DNA of 64,000 nt from Pseudomonas mendocina (lineage in GTDB: Bacteria; Pseudomonadota; Gammaproteobacteria; Pseudomonadales; Pseudomonadaceae). The position numbers and the translations under genes are program-made. The stretch spans positions 1 to 64,000 of the forward strand of contig NZ_CP027657.1 of the NCBI RefSeq assembly GCF_003008615.1, written 5' to 3'. Below the pieces are notes generated by a model. That model saw nothing but the letters and a program-made list of their open reading frames with translations. It was not told the DNA's origin and searched no databases. This document shows, one piece after another, positions 8,362 through 15,670 of the stretch (positions are counted from its first letter, which is position 1; every line of letters starts with the position of its first letter).

Positions 8362-8985
8362 TCACCGGCGCCTTATGACGCCGAGTCGCCCGACGAACGG
8401 TCGCCAAACAGCACGCCGCCACCAGGCCTTATGCGCCTTGTGAGCGGCGATTGCACCCTGCCCGCCCTGCGCCGCCTCGAACTCTCGCCCTCGCCCACGG
8501 TGCGCCGCACCAGCCTGCTGCGCTGCCGCCTTGCGCATCCGCTCGCCATCGCGCCGAGCCTCGCGCCGCATCCCCGCCAGCTTGCCCTGCCGCTCCAGCA
8601 GCCCGGCCTGCAGGCGCTCATGCAGCACGCCAACCTGCCGGTAGTACGCCCGCCGCCCGGCGTCGCCCTTCCCCAACTCAAGCGCATCAACCTGCTCGGC
8701 GATGGTCAGCCGTGGTTCGTTGCGGTACCGCGCATAGGCCAGACGCACCAGCGCGCTCCCGCCCTCCAGCCGCTCGATGCCGTACAGCACCTGGTTCACC
8801 TCAGCGGCTGCGTAATCCGGCCCGGCGCCTGCCACCAGCAGCCTGGCGCCGTACACACCACCACGCGGCGCACAGCCGGCGAACTCGACGATGGTGCCCA
8901 TAGTGCTGGGCAATCCGCCCCCCAGGCCGTTCTGGGCCAGTTGATCGCCCCAATGCTTCAACAGCACTTCGATAGCCTCAATCAT
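8362..8985 (-). CDS. Candidate late-gene antiterminator (Q-like)
   Basis: 207 residues from the ATG at 8985, with GGGAGG upstream. It opens MIEAIEVLLKHWGDQ, continues with LPSTMGTIVEFAGCAPRG, has a region resembling a sigma-4-type helix-turn-helix (LVRLAYARYRNEPRLTIAEQ) and then a highly basic tail. I recognise similarity to proteins annotated as phage antitermination Q or unknown in Pseudomonas prophages, from memory only. Position supports the call: last gene before two intrinsic terminators and the late operon. Any P_R'-like promoter should lie at about 8210-8360; I could not fix one. Confidence 0.55.
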   Translation of the reverse strand: MIEAIEVLLKHWGDQLAQNGLGGGLPSTMGTIVEFAGCAPRGGVYGARLLVAGAGPDYAAAEVNQVLYGIERLEGGSALVRLAYARYRNEPRLTIAEQVDALELGKGDAGRRAYYRQVGVLHERLQAGLLERQGKLAGMRREARRDGERMRKAAAQQAGAAHRGRGREFEAAQGGQGAIAAHKAHKAWWRRAVWRPFVGRLGVIRRR

Positions 8986-9030
8986 CGCCCCGCCTCCCGC
9001 CAAAACCGCAACCCAACACAAAAACCGCCA

Positions 9031-9280
9031 ACCTTACACACACCCAACACACAGAAATCTCAATAAAAACAAAGGCTTTAGAGCGACTGTGTAAGGTGTG
9101 TAAGGTGTGTAAGGTTTTCAGAGCCTCGCGTAAGGAAATTTCCGAAGGGTTTCGGGCAGCCAGATAGCCGATAAGGCGTGCAATTTTTTTTCGCACACGC
9201 GCGCGCACGCGCTTAAACCTTACACACCTTACACACTCGTCCAGAGGCCGCATGGTTACTGGGCTCGCAGTGTGTAAGGT
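9031..9280. repeat. Iteron-like cluster: seven exact TGTGTAAGGT copies
   Basis: Exact copies on the + strand lie at 9088-9097, 9097-9106, 9106-9115 and 9271-9280. Exact reverse-complement copies lie at 9031-9040, 9217-9226 and 9226-9235. The multiple copies are head to tail with a 9-base period. The 348-base gap between the Q-like gene and the replication gene is otherwise empty apart from a T-rich stretch and a GC alternating tract near 9183-9212. The layout resembles an iteron origin for the adjacent replication protein. Confidence 0.75.
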
Positions 9281-9333
9281 TGCGAAATCAAGCCTACACA
9301 GTGCCAACACACCCAACACACTTCTAGGCGCAC

Positions 9334-12114
9334 TCATGCTGCAGCCGCCTTGACGTGATCCCACGCCTCCACATTCCAGCCGCACAGCTTCGCCTTGGCC
9401 CGCCACGCCTGCACATGCGCCCCCAGCGCGGCCGCCTGCATGGATGGTGGCAGGAAGGCTGACTCATCCCTCGGTATCAAAAACGCAGCAAACCGTCGCG
9501 TGCTGCCCTCCGTCCAAGGGATCGCCCGCGTCTTGTCCACGCCCAGCGTTTCAATGAACAGGCTGAACTTCGTCTGGCTCATCCGGTGCTCACCGTTGCG
9601 CTGGCACCACTCCACGAACATCGCGTACAGGTCAGAGCTCAGGCACCCGCCCCACAACCCGTCGCCCAGCTCGCCCAGGCGCCACAGATTGGCGAACGTC
9701 TGCCAGGGTGCACGACTCAACGCTACCAGCCGCTGGCGGGCCGGCGTCTCGGGTGGCTTGGTTTGCTCATCGAAATCCCCCAGGTCATAGCGCAGCAGCC
9801 AGTCGTACAGAGCCTCAACGCCACCGTTGGCCAACTCATGCTTGATCGCCTCCTGACGCTTCGGCGGCAGCTTCTCCTCCGGCCACATCACCAAAAAGCG
9901 CCGGTCGGTATCGCTGATCGGCCAAGGCACGATCTCGTTGGAGAGGAACACCGCGTTCATGTGACTGGCTTCCTCCCAGCCGTTCACGAACTTGCTCTCG
10001 ATGCGCACCGTCTGCCCGGTGATCAACTGCTTGATCTTGCCGACCTGGTTGTACTTCTGATCGCGGCTGACCACCTCCTCGAACACCGCCCACAGCTTGC
10101 CGCTCTGCCAGGCGTTGAACGAACCTTCCAACTGCGTCTGACCGACCGTCGCCGAGTACTGCCCGTAAAGCCGGCCCATCACCACCGAGAACAGCAGGCT
10201 CTTGCCCGAGCCCTCCATCGTCGAATGCATCAGCACCGCGGTGTCCATTTTCGCCCCACTATGCTGCAGCGGGTACGCCAGCCACCGGCTCAACCACTGC
10301 GCCGCGTCCTTGGCGTGGTTGCACAGAAAGCTGATCAGCCAGATCAGGTTCGCGCACTTCGAGTCATCGTGCTCCGGCTTCAGCGGCAAGCCCTCGAACG
10401 TGTTGATGAACACCTCTGGGTCATGGCTCATCGTTGGGTCGAACACAATGTGGTTCATATCCACCACACGCCGATCAGGGCTGTTCAACCAAAGGCTGTA
10501 GGCATCGCCCAGGGCCATCTTGACCGCGCCCTCAGCGACGCGCCGCTTCTTCGCGTAGTCCCACACATCCTTGGTGCCGTCGATGTACACATAGCGCGTC
10601 AGCATCGGCATTTTCAGATCGCCAACCGCCTTGCCCGCCAGCGCCGCTGCGCGCTCAATTTCCTTGACCCAGTCCTCGCTGACAGTCTTCTTGCGCTTCG
10701 GGTCGACCTCGGCGTCCCACTGCTTGAACAGATCCTTGCCCACCAGCGCCTGAAACGCCGCCTTCTTGATGCGCCTGGCGTCATCCACGTCCCAAGCCTG
10801 AGTGGTGCCAACGATCAGCGCGAAGCGCCGGAGCAGCCCCTTGATCGTGAAGCCCCCCCCCGCCCCCCCGTTGGCGCTGCTGCCGGCCGGCGCGTCACCA
10901 TCCGAATCGGTTGGGGCGGGGGGAAGGTCGCCCGGCTCATCGGCCGAGCTGCTGCCTGCATCATCAGCCGCAGGCGCACCACTCGCATCGCCCTTCACCT
11001 TCGGCGGCGTGCCCTGGATATTCTTCTTGCGCTGGCTGGCATGATCGATGCCCAGTGCCTTCGCGGCTGCCCTGGTCGCCGCCTTCTGATCGCCGTCATG
11101 CTCGAGCAGGCAGAACACGTCGAACGCATCGTTCATATGCCCGTTCGCCAGCGGGTCGGCGCCGTGGTGCGAGTACACCTTGCCGTCCACCACCGTCACA
11201 CCCGCCAGCCCTGTGGTGCTGCCCGGGTAGAGCCACTTCTTGCCGCGCCGCTTGTAGCCATGCGCCGCCAGCTGCTGCTCCACGTCGTGCGCCTGGTTGA
11301 ATGCGCCCACCACATCCGTGCTACCGCTTGCGCCAGTAGTCGCCGGCCGGCTCGGCTTCGCCTTGGGTGCTGGGCGCTCTTTCGGTGCCGGCGCCCAATC
11401 ACAGGCACCCTGCCCCAGCGGCTTGAATATCTCCCAGTTGTTCCAGATGCTCAGCAGCTCGCGCGGCAGCTCCGGCAGGCCATCCGCCGAGGGCGGTGTA
11501 CGCCAGAAATACGGCTGGCCCGTGTCCGGGTGGATCGACGGCGGCAATACGTCCTGCACCAGGCCACCGCGCAGCTCGAACACCGTCACCGGCGCCAATT
11601 CCTTCTGTTTCGCCCGCATCGTCGCGGTCAGCTCGGCATTGCCGGTCGCCTCGGCCTGTTTCAGCGCCGCAGTGGCCAGCTTATGCTTGCTGCCGTCCGG
11701 GTCATCGGGGTTGGGCCACACCAGGGAATGCCGGCTCAGCTCCACGCCCTCCGGCACACGGAACATCAGGCGGAAGCGCGCCGGGTTGCCCACCAGCGTC
11801 GGGTACACCGCCGCCAGGTCATCGAGGTTCAGGTCGAGCACATGCAGCAGCACATGCCGCGTGTACTCCACGTGGTCGACGTCTAGCGAGCAAACGCGGC
11901 TCGGCCCGAGCACCACGCCCATGTTGTGGTTGGGGTTCTTCGTCCAGAATTGTTCGGCCTTGTCGGCATCGGTGAAATAGCCACCCGGCTTGTTCCAGCC
12001 GTTGCCCTTCGGCGCCTTCTGGCCGGGCTCGATCTTCACCAGGGCCAGCCCGAAGGCCTCGATATAGCGCCGCGCCCAGGCGGCGATGTTGCTAGGGGTG
12101 TTCGCTTGCGTCAT
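9334..12114 (-). CDS. Phage replication protein: primase-polymerase plus superfamily 3-type helicase
   Basis: 926 residues. The N-terminal 200 are a primase-polymerase (Prim-Pol) domain: GLALVKIEPGQKAPKGNGWN, then MGVVLGPSRVCSLDVDHVE with the expected acidic metal-binding residues. A Pro/Ala/Ser-rich linker (about 380-430) leads to a D5/DUF5906-like helicase with Walker A STMEGSGKSLLFS and Walker B-like LWAVFEEVVS. It should prime and unwind phage DNA at the nearby repeats. The ATG overlaps the upstream stop (ATGA). A C9-G-C7 run at 10853-10869 sits in the linker. Confidence 0.9.
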   Translation of the reverse strand: MTQANTPSNIAAWARRYIEAFGLALVKIEPGQKAPKGNGWNKPGGYFTDADKAEQFWTKNPNHNMGVVLGPSRVCSLDVDHVEYTRHVLLHVLDLNLDDLAAVYPTLVGNPARFRLMFRVPEGVELSRHSLVWPNPDDPDGSKHKLATAALKQAEATGNAELTATMRAKQKELAPVTVFELRGGLVQDVLPPSIHPDTGQPYFWRTPPSADGLPELPRELLSIWNNWEIFKPLGQGACDWAPAPKERPAPKAKPSRPATTGASGSTDVVGAFNQAHDVEQQLAAHGYKRRGKKWLYPGSTTGLAGVTVVDGKVYSHHGADPLANGHMNDAFDVFCLLEHDGDQKAATRAAAKALGIDHASQRKKNIQGTPPKVKGDASGAPAADDAGSSSADEPGDLPPAPTDSDGDAPAGSSANGGAGGGFTIKGLLRRFALIVGTTQAWDVDDARRIKKAAFQALVGKDLFKQWDAEVDPKRKKTVSEDWVKEIERAAALAGKAVGDLKMPMLTRYVYIDGTKDVWDYAKKRRVAEGAVKMALGDAYSLWLNSPDRRVVDMNHIVFDPTMSHDPEVFINTFEGLPLKPEHDDSKCANLIWLISFLCNHAKDAAQWLSRWLAYPLQHSGAKMDTAVLMHSTMEGSGKSLLFSVVMGRLYGQYSATVGQTQLEGSFNAWQSGKLWAVFEEVVSRDQKYNQVGKIKQLITGQTVRIESKFVNGWEEASHMNAVFLSNEIVPWPISDTDRRFLVMWPEEKLPPKRQEAIKHELANGGVEALYDWLLRYDLGDFDEQTKPPETPARQRLVALSRAPWQTFANLWRLGELGDGLWGGCLSSDLYAMFVEWCQRNGEHRMSQTKFSLFIETLGVDKTRAIPWTEGSTRRFAAFLIPRDESAFLPPSMQAAALGAHVQAWRAKAKLCGWNVEAWDHVKAAAA

Positions 12115-12806
12115 GCGCTCTGCTCCACCCGCTTGAACTCGACGACCCACACCCATGGATTTTCCGCCCAGGCGCCCTCGCCGTTAATGCTGTTCCACAG
12201 CCAGGCGAACGCGGTGATCGGTGACTTTGATGTGACCTCGCCTTCTTCGTCGTATCCACAGTGGAAGCGACCGGATGAAGGCGGCGAGATACCCTCGGCC
12301 AGAGCATGCTGCCTGCTGATGTCCTGCAGGCGCTCGACCCGCACGTCGGTAATTTCCAGCAGGATTCGACAGGCTCGGCGCGGCATATGAATCGAAGGGC
12401 GCGTATTGCGAGGGTAGATCCAGTGAGCAACAGAACCGTCGAATGCTGGGTCTTTGCAGCCAGATAGCAGAACCGGAGCCTTGTCAGCACTGTAACGCGA
12501 CAGGATTACCGAGCCGCAAGGTGAAACGGCAGCCTCGGTATTCTCCCGCACCCACAGACGATCACCTGGCTGGCCATACGGGCACTTGAAATCCCAGCCA
12601 TTGCTGGGCACACCATTCAGGTGGCCGTGCTGCGGCCTCCAGTACCAATCAACAGTGGCAGGGCCGTGAGGATAGTTGCGACGAGGGATCGCATCGGTAA
12701 CAGGCACGTCAGGCTGGTGCTTGACCGCACGCCGCGTGACAGTCTTCCGGCCTTCAAGAATGGCGCGCACCATGGCGCCGCTAAACAGAATCGGACGCTC
12801 TTTCAC
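12111..12806 (-). CDS. ASCH-like phage protein
   Basis: 231 residues from a GTG at 12806, fixed by GGAGG 8 bases upstream and a GTGA overlap with the preceding small gene. The start KERPILFSGAMVRAILEGRK and the later CPYGQPGDRLWVREN are hallmarks of a phage family related to ASCH domains, a beta-barrel fold that binds RNA or modified nucleotides; relatives are sometimes labelled morphogenetic protein. The true role is unknown. It overlaps the replication gene, so it is part of the early leftward operon. Confidence 0.7.
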   Translation of the reverse strand: MKERPILFSGAMVRAILEGRKTVTRRAVKHQPDVPVTDAIPRRNYPHGPATVDWYWRPQHGHLNGVPSNGWDFKCPYGQPGDRLWVRENTEAAVSPCGSVILSRYSADKAPVLLSGCKDPAFDGSVAHWIYPRNTRPSIHMPRRACRILLEITDVRVERLQDISRQHALAEGISPPSSGRFHCGYDEEGEVTSKSPITAFAWLWNSINGEGAWAENPWVWVVEFKRVEQSA

Positions 12807-12958
12807 AGCACCGCCCTCCATTCGTTGGCGGCCTGCCAGTAAGCCTGCAGGGCAACCTTGATCCCTTCCCAATCGCGCATCGCATGCAGTTCACGCAGGC
12901 GCTGGGCGGCACGATTCACTTTGGCGCGCAGATGGGCGCGCAGGGCAGGACGGTTCAT
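12803..12958 (-). CDS. Small phage protein, 51 residues
   Basis: A short frame from an ATG at 12958 encodes a basic, helical peptide (MNRPALRAHLRAKVNRAA... ending NEWRAVL). It overlaps the upstream gene by ATGA and the downstream GTG start by GTGA, so it fills the gap exactly, which is the main evidence that it is real. It resembles the small basic proteins often found beside phage replication genes. I recognise no family. Confidence 0.75.
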   Translation of the reverse strand: MNRPALRAHLRAKVNRAAQRLRELHAMRDWEGIKVALQAYWQAANEWRAVL

Positions 12959-13305
12959 GGCTGCTTCTCCTGCTGTTCTTCATCGGTTGCCGGGGTGCCG
13001 CCGAGACTACGGATGGCGACCTCAAGGGCGGCGATCAGGTCGCTCTCTGCCTCTCGGCCGCCAAGCATTATCCCGCCGCCTGGCATAACCACGCCGGATG
13101 CGAAGTACTTGCTGTGCTTGACCCACACGGAACATGCCGGCACCGGATCGCCGCTGCTGTTCGCCATCTCATGCAAATGGCCGTTGAATGAGATATGCCA
13201 ATCATCGTTGACCTGATGCTCCCAGCATCCCGGTAAATCCTTGATCGACTCCTGCCCGCAGAGCGTGGCGAGCTGGCAGCACAGCACAAAAGTTGCGCAG
13301 ATCAT
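12955..13305 (-). CDS. Hypothetical phage protein with Cys-rich N-terminus
   Basis: 116 residues from the ATG at 13305 (GGAGGT upstream; overlaps the zinc-finger stop as ATGA). The N-terminus MICATFVLCCQLATLCGQ is hydrophobic and Cys-rich. Then comes an aromatic segment (GCWEHQVNDDWHISFNGHLHE) and an acidic, Gln/Glu-rich tail. The first 18 residues could be a signal or lipid-anchor segment, but there is no clean cleavage motif. Function unknown. Confidence 0.7.
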   Translation of the reverse strand: MICATFVLCCQLATLCGQESIKDLPGCWEHQVNDDWHISFNGHLHEMANSSGDPVPACSVWVKHSKYFASGVVMPGGGIMLGGREAESDLIAALEVAIRSLGGTPATDEEQQEKQP

Positions 13306-13505
13306 CGCCGCACCTCCATCAACCCCTGGCAGGTCACGCAAAAACGGCAACCCGGCACTGCTTTGCGCCGGGCTTCGGGAATGTCGTCACCACAGCTCTC
13401 GCACTCGGTCGCGCTCTCGCCCTGATACACCACACGGTTGTCGATGGCCTGCTGCAGGCGTTCCTGCTGCGCCGCCTGGGCCATTTCGAATACGCGCTCA
13501 TCCAT
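13302..13505 (-). CDS. TraR/DksA-family zinc-finger protein
   Basis: 67 residues: an N-terminal helix (FEMAQAAQQERLQQAI) and a C4 zinc finger (CESC...CRFCVTC), as in TraR and phage DksA-like proteins. The family binds the RNA polymerase secondary channel and mimics DksA with ppGpp, shifting transcription away from stable-RNA promoters. It overlaps the CII-like gene by 8 bases and the next gene by ATGA. Confidence 0.88.
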   Translation of the reverse strand: MDERVFEMAQAAQQERLQQAIDNRVVYQGESATECESCGDDIPEARRKAVPGCRFCVTCQGLMEVRR

Positions 13506-14007
13506 CGCGGCGATCCTCCCCGGCCAGCATTGCCTGCTCGGCGCCGGCGATGATCCCGAGAATCTTGCGGATCACCGTTTCCCCGTGGTGCCTCAGCGTC
13601 TCCACCTCATGCCGCTGCCAGCGGTTGTCCGCGGCGCCGTCGTGCAGGCTGCCCACGAACTCGCCTTGGCGCTTCATCAGCTTGGCCAGGGCTTTCAAGG
13701 CATCGTTGGTCGCCGTCACCGGTACCGGCTTGAACCACACCGCCCCGGCCGGTCGCATCAGCGCGTCCAGCAGGCGCGGGTCATCAGTCAGACGGATGAT
13801 GTCCTCGAGTTCGTCCGGGCTAGCCCAGCGGCGATCCTCTTTGGGGTTCAGCTTTTTCTGGAGGGTGTCGTACCCCGTGGTGGGCTCCAGCAGCATGTCG
13901 ATGGCCAGGGCGCCAATGCCGCCCCGATAGTCACGCCCAGCGCGGTAAAGCGCGTGGCGCAGGGAGAGAACCGGGCCAGCGCCCGGCAGCAGATCTAGTC
14001 GGCTCAT
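13498..14007 (-). CDS. Phage regulatory protein, CII family (Phage_CP76-like)
   Basis: 169 residues. The N-terminal pattern (SLRHALYRAGRDYRGGIGALAIDM..YDTLQKKLNP) matches the Phage_CP76/CII-like family: a helix-turn-helix followed by an oligomerising helical region (DALKALAKLMKRQGEFVGSL). It lies downstream of cro as in lambda, so it probably promotes repressor synthesis or lysogeny; this is inferred. Its 5' leader carries the hairpin array described below. The ribosome site is GGGGTAAG. Confidence 0.8.
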   Translation of the reverse strand: MSRLDLLPGAGPVLSLRHALYRAGRDYRGGIGALAIDMLLEPTTGYDTLQKKLNPKEDRRWASPDELEDIIRLTDDPRLLDALMRPAGAVWFKPVPVTATNDALKALAKLMKRQGEFVGSLHDGAADNRWQRHEVETLRHHGETVIRKILGIIAGAEQAMLAGEDRRDG

Positions 14008-14019
14008 ACTTACCCCAAG

Positions 14020-14041
14020 CCGGCCCCAGACGGGGCCGGCT
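14020..14041 (-). promoter_or_regulatory. Strong hairpin just upstream of the CII-like gene
   Basis: A 10-bp stem AGCCGGCCCC/GGGGCCGGCT with a 4-base loop sits about 12 bases before the CII-like start codon. No T-run follows, so it is not a standard terminator. It could limit ribosome access or act as a pause site. Confidence 0.5.
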
Positions 14042-14059
14042 GTTGTGTGCTGTGTCTGC

Positions 14060-14332
14060 CGAGCAGGGCAGTCAGAGTTGCCCCGCTCGACCCCGACCGC
14101 ACCAGGGGTCAGAGTCCCCGGCGCGGTTACTACCTAAAACCGCCGTTTAACGACATAGCCAGCCAACCAGGGTTTCCCCTACTATTCCGGCTACGGCGAC
14201 TCGATGCTTCACGTGCTGTGTCGGCATCGAGCGTCGTGCGCCAGTCGAGGTGTCAGAGCCTCGCTGGCACCGGTGCAAGGGGTCAGAGCCTTGCACCACC
14301 CCGCTCGCCTGTGTGTCAGAGCTCAGGCGAGC
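14060..14332 (-). repeat. Array of five hairpins with conserved loop CTCTGAC (leftward RNA)
   Basis: Five consecutive stem-loops in the leader of the CII-like gene have unrelated stems of 9-12 bp but the same loop core. Loop cores (GTCAGAG on +) are at 14071-14077, 14108-14114, 14252-14258, 14282-14288 and 14315-14321. In three stems (65/84, 101/122 and 239/269 after 14000) a pair that is A-C on the + strand becomes a G-U wobble in leftward RNA, so the structure fits the leftward transcript. A sixth hairpin with a TTCG tetraloop follows the cro stop at 14337-14358. The 14008-14366 gap contains no gene. Confidence 0.85.
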
Positions 14333-14366
14333 ACCCGCCGGCCCCTTCGGGGGTCGGCACCTACTC

Positions 14367-14597
14367 TTAAGCAGCTTGCTGATTCGAGCGCAGATAAGCC
14401 CAATCGATGTCAGGGCGCAGAACCTCGCAGGTAACAACCGCACCACTATGGCGGTCGACCTCAATAGCAAGGCCGGCACTCGCCCGCCGGTGGCCGTAGG
14501 CAACCTGCTTCAGCTGCCCAACGGATGTTCCACAACGCTTTGCGAAGGACTCCAGCTGAGCAGCTGTCATGGGTTTGATGTATTGCAGCAGTTCCAT
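14367..14597 (-). CDS. Cro-like protein (YdaS/Cro superfamily)
   Basis: 76 residues beginning MELLQYIKPMTAAQLESFAKRCGTSVGQLKQ, a helix-turn-helix of the YdaS-like Cro group, with GGAGGT correctly spaced. It is transcribed leftward, divergent from the repressor, from a promoter overlapped by an operator. As in lambda it should compete with the repressor and favour lytic growth. Confidence 0.85.
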   Translation of the reverse strand: MELLQYIKPMTAAQLESFAKRCGTSVGQLKQVAYGHRRASAGLAIEVDRHSGAVVTCEVLRPDIDWAYLRSNQQAA

Positions 14598-14618
14598 AGG
14601 CACCTCCTACTGGCCAGC

Positions 14619-14647
14619 AGATTAGCAAGCGCTAACCGCACCCGCAA
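14619..14647 (-). promoter_or_regulatory. Leftward early promoter (P_R-like)
   Basis: On the leftward strand, -35 TTGCGG, a 17-base spacer and -10 TAATCT lie about 22 bases before the cro start. The -10 and spacer are covered by an operator dyad at 14622-14635, so the repressor should block it. Confidence 0.7.
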
Positions 14648-14675
14648 TAGCAAACAGTAATTTACAGTTTGCTAA
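14622..14675. promoter_or_regulatory. Repressor/Cro operator cluster
   Basis: Site 1, TTAGC-AAGC-GCTAA (14622-14635), is a perfect dyad. Site 2, ATAGC-AAAC-AGTAA (14647-14660), and site 3, TTACA-GTTT-GCTAA (14662-14675), are imperfect and face each other, which also makes an 8-bp inverted repeat TAGCAAAC/GTTTGCTA. The centres of sites 1 and 2 are 25 bp apart, the same as on the other side of the repressor gene. Confidence 0.8.
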
Positions 14676-14695
14676 CGGGCTGAAAAGATCGACTT

Positions 14696-15583
14696 ATGGA
14701 CATCTACGAAACCCGCGCCTGGCACCTCAAGAACATCATTGGCCCAAACCAAATCAAGGATTTTGCCAATGCCTTCGATCTTGATGCCTCTTACATATCC
14801 CAGCTTCTCAACAACCACCGCCGCATGGGGGAGCGGGCTGCCGCAACCATTGAAGAGAAAATAGGGCTGGTCAGAGGCACCCTCAGCCTCGATGGCTGGC
14901 CAACTGGCACCTTCATCTACCTGTCTCAAGCCTTCGAAAAGGCCGGGCTGGTGTGGGCTCCACCGGAAAAGAGGTACTACGATCCGGACACCATCACCTA
15001 TATCGAAGAAAGATCGCCCGTGTACCTCGCGCGGGAGCATGCTCGAAGAGAGCTCAGCTTTGATGAACTAGTGAAGGCAGACGAGCAGGAAATCTCCGGT
15101 ACCCGTGAACGGAATGGCACATACAGCGGCCCTCGTGAGCACGCTACGCTATCCCCTGAAATGAAACTGAAGGCAGGCTCAGTCCCAGTTGTAGGCAAGG
15201 CTCTGCTTGGCACGGATGGATATTTTGAAGCCATGGACTATCCAGTTGGAACGGGTGACGGCCGCCTGATGGTGCCGAGCAACGACCCAAATGCCTATGC
15301 ACTCAAGGTCAGCGGGCACAGCATGATGCCCAGAATCAAGAATGGCGAGTTTGTCCTGATCGAGCCCAACCACGGCTATGTGGCGGGCGACGAGGTTCTG
15401 GTCAAGACCTTCGCAGGCCAAGCCATGATTAAAGAGTACATCTATACACGCGACGGCGAGCACCGTTTCGACAGCGTCAATCCTGGCGTTCCGCCGCTCA
15501 TGCTGCCCGTCGAGAGCGTGGAGAAAATCCACTATGTGGCAGGCATCCTGAAGGCCTCAAGGCACATTGTTGACGACCATTAA
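14696..15583 (+). CDS. CI-like phage repressor (S24/LexA-type autoprotease)
   Basis: 295 residues. The N-terminal 60 form a helix-turn-helix (IKDFANAFDLDASYISQLLNN). The C-terminal half is a LexA-like S24 peptidase: substrate loop PVVGKALLGTDG, nucleophile Ser209 in VSGHSMMPRIKNG and general base Lys246 in QAMIKEY. RecA-stimulated self-cleavage would induce the prophage after DNA damage. It is divergent from cro, and its operators lie on both sides. The ribosome site is weak (GAAAAGA), as in leaderless or poorly translated cI genes. Confidence 0.93.
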   Translation: MDIYETRAWHLKNIIGPNQIKDFANAFDLDASYISQLLNNHRRMGERAAATIEEKIGLVRGTLSLDGWPTGTFIYLSQAFEKAGLVWAPPEKRYYDPDTITYIEERSPVYLAREHARRELSFDELVKADEQEISGTRERNGTYSGPREHATLSPEMKLKAGSVPVVGKALLGTDGYFEAMDYPVGTGDGRLMVPSNDPNAYALKVSGHSMMPRIKNGEFVLIEPNHGYVAGDEVLVKTFAGQAMIKEYIYTRDGEHRFDSVNPGVPPLMLPVESVEKIHYVAGILKASRHIVDDH

Positions 15584-15591
15584 ACACAAAA

Positions 15592-15633
15592 GTAGCAAAT
15601 GCTATTGACCAACTGATTAGCTATTGCTAATTT
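15592..15633 (+). promoter_or_regulatory. Rightward early promoter (P_L-like) with two operators
   Basis: -35 TTGACC (15605-15610), a 17-base spacer and -10 TAATTT (15628-15633). Operator dyads GTAGC-AAAT-GCTAT (15592-15605) and TTAGC-TATT-GCTAA (15617-15630) flank and overlap it, with centres 25 bp apart as on the cro side. The predicted start near 15640 puts the CTCTGAC hairpin at the very 5' end of the transcript. Confidence 0.75.
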
Positions 15634-15637
15634 CAGT

Positions 15638-15670
15638 CGCGTACCCACACTCTGACCTCTGGAGTACGCG
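15638..15670 (+). promoter_or_regulatory. CTCTGAC hairpin that covers a ribosome binding site
   Basis: A 7-bp stem CGCGTAC/GTACGCG plus three inner pairs encloses a loop containing CTCTGAC (15650-15656). The 3' arm contains the GGAG (15661-15664) of the gene starting at 15671, so folding would hide the ribosome site. Confidence 0.75.

Noticed and set aside
8343..8377. GGCGCC-TCACC-GGCGCC hairpin at the end of the Q-like gene
   Set aside because: No T-run on either strand; too short to call a terminator or operator.
8978..9406. Leftward frame covering the TGTGTAAGGT cluster, with TLHTLHTLH repeats
   Set aside because: The peptide repeats only mirror the DNA iterons, and no well-placed ribosome site or operon overlap supports it.
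9586..11886. Long open frame (766 codons) on the + strand
   Set aside because: It lies antisense to the replication gene, whose domains are clear. It is a by-product of high GC in the third codon position.
14060..14332. CRISPR-like array
   Set aside because: Common units are 7-base loops inside hairpins with variable stems, not long identical repeats with unique spacers, and there are no cas genes.
14870..14876. Further GTCAGAG in the repressor gene
   Set aside because: It is in coding sequence, in antisense orientation to that transcript, and has only a 4-bp stem; about what chance allows.
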